This document shows, one piece after another, positions 44,448 to 57,249 of a stretch of 64,000 nt of DNA. The first letter of the stretch is position 1; every line of letters starts with the position of its first letter. Position numbers and translations under genes: made by a program. Origin of the DNA: Argentina anserina (Eukaryota; Streptophyta; Magnoliopsida; Rosales; Rosaceae); the NCBI RefSeq assembly GCF_933775445.1, contig NC_065873.1, positions 9,796,001-9,860,000 of the forward strand, in the 5' to 3' direction. The notes under the pieces were generated by a model. It was not told the DNA's origin, made no database searches, and saw nothing but the letters and a program-made list of their open reading frames with translations.

Positions 44448-47307
44448 GAGTATCTTTCTGTATGGCTTCTGATGCGAGTTTCTATTGAATTTGAGAGTTT
44501 TGCAAGTGTGGGAGTGTGTTTCTTTCAAACTGAGTATCTTTACATCGTTTGCGTATCTTTACTATTCCAATTGTGTATCTTTTCATTTCTCGTTTGAGTA
44601 TCTTTCTGTAAGGCTTCTAATGCGAGTTTCTATTGTATTTGAGAGTTTTGCAAGTGTGGGAGTGTGTTTCTTTCAAACTGAGTATCTTTACATCGTTTGC
44701 GTATGTTTACTATTCCAATTGTGTATCTTTACATCGTTTGCGTATCTTTACTAATCCAATTGTGTATCGTTTCATTTCTCGTTTGAGTATCTTTCTGTAA
44801 GGCTTCTGATGCGAGTTTCTATTGAATTTGAGAGTTTTGCAAGTCTAGGAGTGTGTTTCTTTCAAACTGAGTATCTTTACATCGTTTGCGTATGTTTACT
44901 ATTTCAATTGTGTATCTTTACATCGTTTGCGTATCTTTACTATTCCAATTGTGTATCTTTTCATTTCTCGTTTGAGTATCTTTCTCTAAGGCTTCTGATG
45001 CGAGTTTCTATTGTATTTGAGAGTTTTGCAAGTCTAGGAGTGTGTTTCTTTCAAACTGAGTATCTTTACATCGTTTGCGTATGTTTACTATTCCAATTGT
45101 GTATCTTTACATCGTTTGCGTATCTTTACTATTCCAATTGTGTATCTTTTCATTTCTCGTTTGAGTATCTTTCTGTAAGGCTTCTGATGCGAGTTTCTAT
45201 TGTATTTGAGAGTTTTGCAAGTGTGGGAGTGTGTTTCTTTCAAACTGAGTATCTTTACATCGTTTGCGTATGTTTACTATTCCAATTGTGTATCTTTACA
45301 TCGTTTGCGTATCTTTAGTATTACAATTGTGTATCTTTTCATTTCTCGTTTGAGTATCTTTCTGTAAGGCTTCTGATGCGAGTTTCTATTGTATTTGAGA
45401 GTTTTGCAAGTGTAGGAGTGTGTTTCTTTCAAACTGAGTATCTTACATCGTTTGCGTATGTTTACTTTTCCAATTGTGTATCTTTACATCGTTTGCGTAT
45501 CTTTACTATTCCAATTGTGTATCTTTTCATTTCTCGTTTGAGTATCTTTCTGTAAGGCATCTGATGCGAGTTTCTATTGTATTTGAGAGTTTTGCAAGTG
45601 TGGGAGTGTGTTTCTTTCAAACTGAGTATCTTTACATCGTTTGCGTATGTTTACTATTCCAATTGTGTATTTTTACATCGTTTGCGTATCTTTACTATTC
45701 CAATTGTCTATCTTTTCATTTCTCGTTTGAGTATCTTTCTGTAAGGCTTCTGATCCGAGTTTCTATTCTATTTGAGAGTTTTGCAAGTGTGGGAGTGTGT
45801 TTCTTTCAAACTGAGTATCTTTACATCGTTTGCGTATGTTTACTTTTCTAATTGTGTATCTTTACATCGTTTGAGTATCTTTACTATTCCAATTGTGTAT
45901 CTTTTCATTTCTCGTTTGAGTATCTTTCTGTAAGGCTTCTGATGCGAGTTTCTATTGTATTTGAGAGTTTTGCAAGTGTGGGAGTGTGTTTCTTTCAAAC
46001 TGAGTATCTTTACATCGTTTGCGTATGTTTACTATTCCAATTGTGTATCTTTTCATTTCTCGTTTGAGTATCTTTCTGTATGGCTTCTGATGCGAGTTTC
46101 TATTGTATTTGAGAGTTTTGCAAGTGTGGGAGTGTGTTTCTTTCAAACTGAGTATCTTTACATCGTTTGCGTATGTTTACTATTCCAATTGTGTATCTTT
46201 TCATTTCTCGTTTGAGTATCTTTCTGTAAGGCTTCTGATGCGAGTTTCTATTGTATTTGAGAGTTTTGCAAGTGTGGGAGTGTGTTTCTTTCAAACTGAG
46301 TATCTTTACATCGTTTGCGTATGTTTACTATTCCAATTGTGTATCTTTACATCGTTTGCGTATCTTTACTATTCCAATTGTGTATCTTTTCATTTCTCGT
46401 TTGAGTATCTTTCTGTAAGGCTTCTGATGCGAGTTTCTATTGTATTTGAGAGTTTTGCAAGTGTGGGAGTGTGTTTCTTTCAAACTGAGTATCTTTACAT
46501 CGTTTGCGTATCTTTACTATTCCAATTGTGTATCTTTACATCGTTTGCGTATCTTTACTATTCCAATTGTGTATCTTTTCATTTCTCGTTTGAGTATCTT
46601 TCTGTAAGGCTTTCTGATGCGAGTTTCTATTGAATTTGAGTGTTTTTCAAGTGCGGGAGTGTGTTTCTTTCAAACTGAGTATCTTTACATCGTTTGCGTA
46701 TCTTTACTATTCCAGTTGATTATCTTTTCATTTCTCGTTTGAGTATCTTTCTGTATGGCTTCTGATGCGAGTTTCTATTGTATTTGAGAGTTTTGCAAGT
46801 GTGGGAGTGTGTTTCTTTCAAACTGAGTATCTTTACATCGTTTGCGTATCTTTACTATTCCAATTGTGTATCTTTACATCGTTTGCGTATCTTTACTATT
46901 CCAATTGTGTATCTTTTCATTTCTCGTTTGAGTATCTTTCTGTAAGGCTTCTGATGCGAGTTTCTATTGTATTTGAGAGTTTTGCAAGTGTGGGAGTGTG
47001 TTTCTTTCAAACTGAGTATCTTTACATCGTTTGCGTATCTTTACTATTCCAATTGTGTATCTTAACATCCTTTGCGTATCTTTACTATTCCAGTTGTGTA
47101 TCTTTTCATTTCTCGTTTGAGTATCTTTCTGTATGGCCTCTGATGCGAGTTTCTATTGTATTTAAGAGTTTTGCAAGTGTGGGAGTGTGTTTCTTTCAAA
47201 CTGAGTATCTTTACATCGTTTGCGTATCTTTACTATTCCAATTGTGTATCTTTACATCGTTTGCGTATCTTTACTATTCCAATTGTGTATTTTTTCATTT
47301 GTCGTTT
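44448..47307 (+). repeat. Irregular mixed-monomer region
   Basis: Monomers are mainly 148, 189 and 190 bp with one 188-bp deleted form and no obvious tandem higher-order period. Scattered private changes are frequent here: CTTCTAATGCG, CTAATCC with GTATCGTTTC (shared with about 11944), TTTCTCTAAGG, GGCATCTG, GATCCGAG, GAGTGTTTTTCAAGTGCGGG, CAGTTGATTATC and GGCCTCTG. Two adjacent 148-bp monomers at about 45918-46213 are nearly identical. Confidence 0.83.
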
Positions 47308-48911
47308 AAGTATCTTTCTGTAAGGCTTTCTGATGCGAGTTTCTATTGAATTTGAGAGTTTTGCAAGTGTGGGAGTGTGTTTCTTTCAAACTGAGTATCT
47401 TTACATCGTTTGCGTATCTTTACTATTCCAATTGTGTATCTTTTCATTTCTCGTTTGAGTATCTTTCTGTAAGGCTTCTGATGCGAGTTTCTATTGTATT
47501 TGAGAGTTTTGCAAGTGTGGGAGTGTGTTTCTTTCAAACTGAGTATCTTTACATCGTTTGCGTATGTTTACTATTCCAATTGTGTATCTTTACATCGTTT
47601 GCGTTTCTTTACTATTACAATTGTGTATCTTTTCATTTCTCGTTTGAGTATCTTTCTGTAAGGCTACTGATGCGAGTTTCTATTGTATTTGAGAGTTTTG
47701 CAAGTCTAGGAGTGTGTTTCTTTCAAACTGAGTATCTTTACATCGTTTGCGTATCTTTACTATTCCAATTGTGTATCTTTTCATTTCTCGTTTGAGTATC
47801 TTTCTGTAAGGCTTCTGATGCGAGTTTCTATTGTATTTGAGAGTTTTGCAAGTGTGGGAGTGTGTTTCTTTCAAACTGAGTATCTTTACATCGTTTGCGT
47901 ATCCTTACTATTCCAGTTGTGTATCTTTTCATTTCTCGTTTGAGTATCTTTCTGTATGGCTTCTGATGCGAGTTTCTATTGTATTTGAGAGTTTTGCAAG
48001 TGTGGGAGTGTGTTTCTTTCAAACTGAGTATCTTTACATCGTTTGCGTATCTTTACTATTCCAATTGTGTATCTTTTCATTTCTCGTTTGAGTATCTTTC
48101 TGTAAGGCTTCTGATGCGAGTTTCTATTGTATTTGAGAGTTTTGCAAGTGTGGGAGTGTGTTTCTTTCAAACTGAGTATCTTTACATCCTTTGCGTATGT
48201 TTACTATTCCAATTGTGTATCTTTACATCGTTTGCGTATCTTTACTATTACAATTGTGTATCTTTTCATTTCTCGTTTGAGTATCTTTCTGTAAGGCTTC
48301 TGATGCGAGTTTCTATTGTATTTGAGAGTTTTGCAAGTCTAGGAGTGTGTTTCTTTCAAACTGAGTATCTTTACATCGTTTGCGTATCTTTACTATTCCA
48401 ATTGTGTATCTTTTCATTTCTCGTTTGAGTATCTTTCTGTAAGGCTTCTGATGCGAGTTTCTATTGTATTTGAGAGTTTTGCAAGTGTGGGAGTGTGTTT
48501 CTTTCAAACTGAGTATCTTTACATCGTTTGCGTATCCTTACTATTCCAGTTGTGTATCTTTTCATTTCTCGTTTGAGTATCTTTCTGTATGGCTTCTGAT
48601 GCGAGTTTCTATTGTATTTGAGAGTTTTGCAAGTGTGGGAGTGTGTTTCTTTCAAACTGAGTATCTTTACATCGTTTGCGTATGTTTACTATTCCAATTG
48701 TGTATCTTTTCATTTCTCGTTTGAGTATCTTTCTGTAAGGCTTCTGATGCGAGTTTCTATTGTATTTGAGAGTTTTGCAAGTCTAGGAGTGTGTTTCTTT
48801 CAAACTGAGTATCTTTACATCGTTTGCGTATGTTTACTATTCCAATTGTGTATCTTTACATCGTTTGCGTATCTTTACTATTCCAATTGTGTATCTTTTC
48901 ATTTCTCGTTT
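47308..48911 (+). repeat. 633-bp four-monomer tandem duplication
   Basis: From about 47646 the monomer steps are 148, 148, 148 and 189, summing to 633, and the next 633 bp from 48279 repeat them. Markers include GTCTAGGAG followed by a single-submodule unit, GTATCCTTAC, TGTATGGC and, in the last monomer, ACATCCTTTGCG. The second unit diverges near 48680, where GTATGTTT appears in the single submodule. Confidence 0.87.
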
Positions 48912-51900
48912 GAGTATCTTTCTGTAAGGCTTCTAATGCGAGTTTCTATTGTATTTGAGAGTTTTGCAAGTGTGGGAGTGTGTTTCTTTCAAACTGAGTA
49001 TCTTTACATCGTTTGCGTATGTTTACTATTCCAATTGTGTATCTTTACATCGTTTGCGTATCTTTACTATTACAATTGTGTATCTTTTCATTTCTCGTTT
49101 GAGTATCTTTCTGTAAGGCTTCTGATGCGAGTTTCTATTGTATTTGAGAGTTTTGCAAGTCTAGGAGTGTGTTTCTTTCAAACTGAGTATCTTACATCGT
49201 TTGCGTATGTTTACTTTTCCAATTGTGTATCTTTACATCGTTTGCGTATCTTTACTATTCCAATTGTGTATCTTTTCATTTCTCGTTTGAGTATCTTTCT
49301 GTAAGGCTTCTGATGCGAGTTTCTATTGTATTTGAGAGTTTTGCAAGTGTGGGAGTGTGTTTCTTTCAAACTGAGTATCTTTACATCGTTTGCGTATGTT
49401 TACTATTCCAATTGTGTATCTTTACATCGTTTGCGTATGTTTACTATTCCAATTGTGTATCTTTACATCGTTTGCGTATCTTTACTATTACAATTGTGTA
49501 TCTTTTCGTTTCTCATTTGAGTATCTTTCTGTAAGGCTTCTGATGCGAGTTTCTATTGTATTTGAGAGTTTTGCAAGTCTAGGAGTGTGTTTCTTTCAAA
49601 CTGAGTATCTTACATCGTTTGCGTATGTTTACTTTTCCAATTGTGTATCTTTACATCGTTTGCGTATCTTTACTATTCCAATTGTGTATCTTTTCATTTC
49701 TCGTTTGAGTATCTTTCTGTAAGGCTTCTGATGCGAGTTTCTATTGTATTTGAGAGTTTTGCAAGTGTGGGAGTGTGTTTCTTTCAAACTGAGTGTCTTT
49801 ACATCGTTTGCGTATGTTTACTATTCCAATTGTGTATCTTTACATCGTTTGCGTATCTTTACTATTCCAATTGTGTATCTTTTCATTTCTCGTTTGAGTA
49901 TCTTTCTGTAAGGCTTCTGATGCGAGTTTCTATTGTATTTGAGAGTTTTGCAAGTGTGGGAGTGTGTTTCTTTCAAACTGAGTATCTTTACATCGTTTGC
50001 GTATGTTTACTTTTCCAATTGTGTATCTTTACATCGTTTGAGTATCTTTACTATTCCAATTGTGTATCTTTTCATTTCTCGTTTGAGTATCTTTCTGTAA
50101 GGCTTCTGATGCGAGTTTCTATTGTATTTGAGAGTTTTGCAAGTGTGGGAGTGTGTTTCTTTCAAACTGAGTATCTTTACATCGTTTGCGTATGTTTACT
50201 ATTCCAATTGTGTATCTATACATCGTTTGCGTATCTTTACTATTACAATTGTGTATCTTTTCATTTCTCGTTTGAGTATCTTTCTGTAAGGCTTCTGATG
50301 CGAGTTTCTATTGTATTTGAGAGTTTTGCAAGTGTGGGAGTGTGTTTCTTTCAAACTGAGTATCTTTACATCGTTTGCGTATCCTTACTATTCCAGTTGT
50401 GTATCTTTTCATTTCTCGTTTGAGTATCTTTCTGTATGGCTTCTGATGCGAGTTTCTATTGTATTTGAGAGTTTTGCAAGTGTGGGAGTGTGTTTCTTTC
50501 AAACTGAGTATCTTTACATCGTTTGCGTATGTTTACTATTCCAATTGTGTATCTTTACATCGTTTGCGTATCTTTACTATTCCAATTGTGTATCTTTTCA
50601 TTTCTCGTTTGAGTATCTTTCTGTAAGGCTTCTGATGCGAGTTTCTATTGTATTTGAGAGTTTTGCAAGTGTGGGAGTGTGTTTCTTTCAAACTGAGTAT
50701 CTTTACATCGTTTGCGTATCCTTACTATTCCAGTTGTGTATCTTTTCATTTCTCGTTTGAGTATCTTTCTGTAAGGCTTCTGATGCGAGTTTCTATTGTA
50801 TTTGAGAGTTTTGCAAGTGTGGGAGTGTGTTTCTTTCAAACTGAGTATCTTTACATCGTTTGCGTATCCTTACTATTCCAGTTGTGTATCTTTTCATTTC
50901 TCGTTTGAGTATCTTTCTGTATGGCTTCTGATGCGAGTTTCTATTGTATTTGAGAGTTTTGCAAGTGTGGGAGTGTGTTTCTTTCAAACTGAGTATCTTT
51001 ACATCGTTTGCGTATGTTTACTATTCCAATTGTGTATCTTTTCATTTCTCGTTTGAGTATCTTTCTGTAAGGCTTCTGATGCGAGTTTCTATTGTATTTG
51101 AGAGTTTTGCAAGTGTGGGAGTGTGTTTCTTTCAAACTGAGTATCTTTACATCGTTTGCGTATGTTTACTATTCCAATTGTGTATCTTTACATCGTTTGC
51201 GTATCTTTACTATTCCAATTGTGTATCTTTTCATTTCTCGTTTGAGTATCTTTCTGTAAGGCTTCTGATGCGAGTTTCTATTGTATTTGAGAGTTTTGCA
51301 AGTCTAGGAGTGTGTTTCTTTCAAACTGAGTATCTTTACATCGTTTGCGTATGTTTACTATTCCAATTGTGTATCTTTACATCGTTTGCGTATCTTTACT
51401 ATTCCAATTGTGTATCTTTTCATTTCTCGTTTGAGTATCTTTCTGTAAGGCTTCTGATGCGAGTTTCTATTGTATTTGAGAGTTTTGCAAGTGTGGGAGT
51501 GTGTTTCTTTCAAACTGAGTATCTTTACATCGTTTGCGTATGTTTACTATTCCAATTGTGTATCTTTACATCGTTTGCGTATCTTTACTATTACAATTGT
51601 GTATCTTTTCATTTCTCGTTTGAGTATCTTTCTGTAAGGCTTCTGATGCGAGTTTCTATTGTATTTGAGAGTTTTGCAAGTCTAGGAGTGTGTTTCTTTC
51701 AAACTGAGTATCTTACATCGTTTGCGTATGTTTACTTTTCCAATTGTGTATCTTTACATCGTTTGCGTATCTTTACTATTCCAATTGTGTATCTTTTCAT
51801 TTCTCGTTTGAGTATCTTTCTGTAAGGCTTCTGATGCGAGTTTCTATTGTATTTGAGAGTTTTGCAAGTGTGGGAGTGTGTTTCTTTCAAACTGAGTATC

Positions 51901-53550
51901 TTTACATCGTTTGCGTATGTTTACTATTCCAATTGTGTATCTTTACATCGTTTGCGTATCTTTACTATTCCAATTGTGTATCTTTTCATTTCTCGTTTAA
52001 GTATCTTTCTGTAAGGCTTCTGATGCGAGTTTCTATTGTATTTGAGAGTTTTGCAAGTGTGGGAGTGTGTTTCTTTCAAACTGAGTATCTTTACATCGTT
52101 TGCGTATGTTTACTTTTCCAATTGTGTATCTTTACATCGTTTGAGTATCTTTACTATTCCAATTGTGTATCTTTTCATTTCTCGTTTGAGTATCTTTCTG
52201 TAAGGCTTCTGATGCGAGTTTCTATTGTATTTGAGAGTTTTGCAAGTGTGGGAGTGTGTTTCTTTCAAACTGAGTATCTTTACATCGTTTGCGTATGTTT
52301 ACTATTCCAATTGTGTATCTTTACATCGTTTGCGTATCTTTACTATTCCAATTGTGTATCTTTTCATTTCTCGTTTGAGTATCTTTCTGTAAGGCTTCTG
52401 ATGCGAGTTTCTATTGTATTTGAGAGTTTTGCAAGTGTGGGAGTGTGTTTCTTTCAAACTGAGTATCTTTACATCGTTTGCGTATCTTTACTATTGCAAT
52501 TGTGTATCTTTACATCGTTTGCGTATCTTTACTATTCCAATTGTGTATCTTTACATCGTTTGCGTATCTTTACTATTCCAATTGTGTATTTTTTCATTTC
52601 TCGTTTAAGTATCTTTCTGTAAGGCTTTCTGATGCGAGTTTCTATTGAATTTGAGAGTTTTGCAAGTGTGGGAGTGTGTTTCTTTCAAACTGAGTATCTT
52701 TACATCGTTTGCATATCTTTACTATTCCAATTGTGTATCTTTTCATTTCTCGTTTGAGTATCTTTCTGTAAGGCTTCTGATGCGAGTTTCTATTGTATTT
52801 GAGAGTTTTGCAAGTGTGGGAGTGTGTTTCTTTCAAACTGAGTATCTTTACATCGTTTGCGTATGTTTACTATTCCAATTGTGTATCTTTACATCGTTTG
52901 CGTATCTTTACTATTACAATTGTGTATCTTTTCATTTCTCATTTGAGTATCTTTCTGTAAGGCTTCTGATGCGAGTTTCTATTGTATTTGAGAGTTTTGC
53001 AAGTCTAGGAGTGTGTTTCTTTCAAACTGAGTATCTTACATCGTTTGCGTATGTTTACTTTTCCAATTGTGTATCTTTACATCGTTTGCGTATCTTTACT
53101 ATTCCAATTGTGTATCTTTTCATTTCTCGTTTGAGTATCTTTCTGTAAGGCTTCTGATGCGAGTTTCTATTGTATTTGAGAGTTTTGCAAGTGTGGGAGT
53201 GTGTTTCTTTCAAACTGAGTATCTTTACATCGTTTGCGTATGTTTACTATTCCAATTGTGTATCTTTACATCGTTTGCGTATCTTTACTATTCCAATTGT
53301 GTATCTTTTCATTTCTCGTTTGAGTATCTTTCTGTAAGGCTTCTGATGCGAGTTTCTATTGTATTTGAGAGTTTTGCAAGTGTGGGAGTGTGTTTCTTTC
53401 AAACTGAGTATCTTTACATCGTTTGCGTATGTTTACTTTTCCAATTGTGTATCTTTACATCGTTTGAGTATCTTTACTATTCCAATTGTGTATCTTTTCA
53501 TTTCTCGTTTGAGTATCTTTCTGTAAGGCTTCTGATGCGAGTTTCTATTG
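48912..53550 (+). repeat. Dispersed-duplication region with 1323-bp offset copies
   Basis: Monomers of 148, 188, 189, 230 and 231 bp. About 51470-52300 matches about 52793-53620 at an offset of 1323 bp. One-base-deleted monomers here are linked to GTCTAGGAG. Four single-submodule monomers with GTATCCTTAC lie between about 50274 and 50910. A TTTCTCATTTGAG closing element near 49505 and 52935 is a further marker of this half of the window. Confidence 0.84.
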
Positions 53551-56500
53551 TATTTGAGAGTTTTGCAAGTGTGGGAGTGTGTTTCTTTCAAACTGAGTAT
53601 CTTTACATCGTTTGCGTATGTTTACTATTCCAATTGTGTATCTTTACATCGTTTGCGTATCTTTACTATTACAATTGTGTATCTTTTCATTTCTCGTTTG
53701 AGTATCTTTCTGTAAGGCTTCTGATGCGAGTTTCTATAGTATTTGAGAGTTTTGCAAGTCTAGGAGTGTGTTTCTTTCAAACTGAGTATCTTTACATCGT
53801 TTGCGTATCTTTACTATTCCAATTGTGTATCTTTTCATTTCTCGTTTGAGTATCTTTCTGTAAGGCTTCTGATGCGAGTTTCTATTGTATTTGAGAGTTT
53901 TGCAAGTGTGGGAGTGTGTTTCTTTCAAACTGAGTATCTTTACATCGTTTGCGTATCCTTACTATTCCAGTTGTGTATCTTTTCATTTCTCGTTTGAGTA
54001 TCTTTCTGTATGGCTTCTGATGCGAGTTTCTATTGTATTTGAGAGTTTTGCAAGTGTGGGAGTGTGTTTCTTTCAAACTGAGTATCTTTACATCGTTTGC
54101 GTATCTTTACTATTCCAATTGTGTATCTTTTCATTTCTCGTTTGAGTATCTTTCTGTAAGGCTTCTGATGCGAGTTTCTATTGTATTTGAGAGTTTTGCA
54201 AGTGTGGGAGTGTGTTTCTTTCAAACTGAGTATCTTTACATCCTTTGCGTATGTTTACTATTCCAATTGTGTATCTTTACTATTACAATTGTGTATCTTT
54301 TCATTTCTCGTTTGAGTATCTTTCTGTAAGGCTTCTGATGCGAGTTTCTATTGTATTTGAGAGTTTTGCAAGTCTAGGAGTGTGTTTCTTTCAAACTGAG
54401 TATCTTTACATCGTTTGCGTATCTTTACTATTCCAATTGTGTATCTTTTCATTTCTCGTTTGAGTATCTTTCTGTAAGGCTTCTGATGCGAGTTTCTATT
54501 GTATTTGAGAGTTTTGCAAGTGTGGGAGTGTGTTTCTTTCAAACTGAGTATCTTTACATCGTTTGCGTATCCTTACTATTCCAGTTGTGTATCTTTTCCT
54601 TTCTCGTTTGAGTATCTTTCTGTATGGCTTCTGATGCGAGTTTCTATTGTATTTGAGAGTTTTGCAAGTGTGGGAGTGTGTTTCTTTCAAACTGAGTATC
54701 TTTACATCGTTTGCGTATGTTTACTATTCCAATTGTGTATCTTTTCATTTCTCGTTTGAGTATCTTTCTGTAAGGCTTCTGATGCGAGTTTCTATTGTAT
54801 TTGAGAGTTTTGCAAGTCTAGGAGTGTGTTTCTTTCAAACTGAGTATCTTTACATCGTTTGCGTATGTTTACTATTCCAATTGTGTATCTTTACATCGTT
54901 TGCGTATCTTTACTATTCCAATTGTGTATCTTTTCATTTCTCGTTTGAGTATCTTTCTGTAAGGCTTCTGATGCGAGTTTCTATTGTATTTGAGAGTTTT
55001 GCAAGTGTGGGAGTGTGTTTCTTTCAAACTGAGTATCTTTACATCGTTTGCGTATGTTTACTATTCCAATTGTGTATCTTTACATCGTTTGCGTATCTTT
55101 ACTATTACAATTGTGTATCTTTTCATTTCTCGTTTGAGTATCTTTCTGTAAGGCTTCTGATGCGAGTTTCTATTGTATTTGAGAGTTTTGCAAGTCTAGG
55201 AGTGTGTTTCTTTCAAACTGAGTATCTTACATCGTTTGCGTATGTTTACTTTTCCAATTGTGTATCTTTACATCGTTTGCGTATCTTTACTATTCCAATT
55301 GTGTATCTTTTCATTTTGTCGTTTGAGTATCTTTCTGTAAGGCTTCTGATGCGAGTTTCTATTGTATTTGAGAGTTTTGCAAGTGTGGGAGTGTGTTTCT
55401 TTCAAACTGAGTATCTTTACATCGTTTGCGTATGTTTACGATTCCAATTGTGTATCTTTACATCGTTTGCGTATGTTTACTATTCCAATTGTGTATCTTT
55501 ACATCGTTTGCGTATCTTTACTATTACAATTGTGTATCTTTTCATTTCTCATTTGAGTATCTTTCTGTAAGGCTTCTGATGCGAGTTTCTATTGTATTTG
55601 AGAGTTTTGCAAGTCTAGGAGTGTGTTTCTTTCAAACTGAGTATCTTACATCGTTTGCGTATGTTTACTTTTCCAATTGTGTATCTTTACATCGTTTGCG
55701 TATCTTTACTATTCCAATTGTGTATCTTTTCATTTCTCGTTTGAGTATCTTTCTGTAAGGCTTCTGATGCGAGTTTCTATTGTATTTGAGAGTTTTGCAA
55801 GTGTGGGAGTGTGTTTCTTTCAAACTGAGTATCTTTACATCGTTTGCGTATGTTTACTATTCCAATTGTGTATCTTTACATCGTTTGCGTATCTTTACTA
55901 TTCCAATTGTGTATCTTTTCATTTCTCGTTTGAGTATCTTTCTGTAAGGCTTCTGATGCGAGTTTCTATTGTATTTGAGAGTTTTGCAAGTGTGGGAGTG
56001 TGTTTCTTTCAAACTGAGTATCTTTACATCGTTTGCGTATGTTTACTTTTCCAATTGTGTATCTTTACATCGTTTGAGTATCTTTACTATTCCAATTGTG
56101 TATCTTTTCATTTCTCGTTTGAGTATCTTTCTGTAAGGCTTCTGATGCGAGTTTCTATTGTATTTGAGAGTTTTGCAAGTGTGGGAGTGTGTTTCTTTCA
56201 AACTGAGTATCTTTACATCGTTTGCGTATGTTTACTATTCCAATTGTGTATCTTTACATCGTTTGCGTATCTTTACTATTACAATTGTGTATCTTTTCAT
56301 TTCTCGTTTGAGTATCTTTCTGTAAGGCTTCTGATGCGAGTTTCTATTGTATTTGAGAGTTTTGCAAGTGTGGGAGTGTGTTTCTTTCAAACTGAGTATC
56401 TTTACATCGTTTGCGTATCCTTACTATTCCAGTTGTGTATCTTTTCATTTCTCGTTTGAGTATCTTTCTGTATGGCTTCTGATGCGAGTTTCTATTGTAT

Positions 56501-56946
56501 TTGAGAGTTTTGCAAGTGTGGGAGTGTGTTTCTTTCAAACTGAGTATCTTTACATCGTTTGCGTATGTTTACTATTCCAATTGTGTATCTTTACATCGTT
56601 TGCGTATCTTTACTATTCCAATTGTGTATCTTTTCATTTCTCGTTTGAGTATCTTTCTGTAAGGCTTCTGATGCGAGTTTCTATTGTATTTGAGAGTTTT
56701 GCAAGTGTGGGAGTGTGTTTCTTTCAAACTGAGTATCTTTACATCGTTTGCGTATCCTTACTATTCCAGTTGTGTATCATTTCATTTCTCGTTTGAGTAT
56801 CTTTCTGTAAGGCTTCTGATGCGAGTTTCTATTGTATTTGAGAGTTTTGCAAGTGTGGGAGTGTGTTTCTTTCAAACTGAGTATCTTTACATCGTTTGCG
56901 TATCCTTACTATTCCAGTTGTGTATCTTTTCATTTCTCGTTTGAGT
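53551..56946 (+). repeat. Copy of about 47500-50910 (offset 6054, then 6035, then 6036)
   Basis: About 3.4 kb is repeated about 6 kb downstream. The offset is 6054 bp to about 54240, falls to 6035 after a 19-bp deletion in this copy, and rises to 6036 after a one-base insertion near 55314 (TCATTTTGTCG versus TCATTTCTCG). Monomer order and markers, including GTCTAGGAG with the one-base deletion, correspond throughout. The match ends near 56946. Confidence 0.88.
54144..54313 (+). repeat. 170-bp monomer with a 19-bp element deleted
   Basis: Compared with its copy near 48090-48278, this monomer has lost one 19-bp element between two octamers, so GTGTATCTTTACTATTAC follows the first 22-bp element directly. 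Its 170-bp length equals that at 1046-1215, but the context is independent. Confidence 0.9.
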
Positions 56947-57249
56947 ATCTTTCTGTAAGGCTTCTGATGCGAGTTTCTATTGTATTTGAGAGTTTTGCAA
57001 GTGTGGGAGTGTGTTTCTTTCAAACTGAGTATCTTTACATCGTTTGCGTATCTTTACTATTCCAATTGTGTATCTTTTCATTTCTCGTTTAAGTATCTTT
57101 CTGTAAGGCTTCTGATGCGAGTTTCTATTGTATTTGAGAGTTTTGCAAGTGTGGGAGTGTGTTTCTTTCAAACTGAGTATCTTTACATCGTTTGCGTATG
57201 TTTACTTTTCCAATTGTGTATCTTTACATCGTTTGAGTATCTTTACTAT

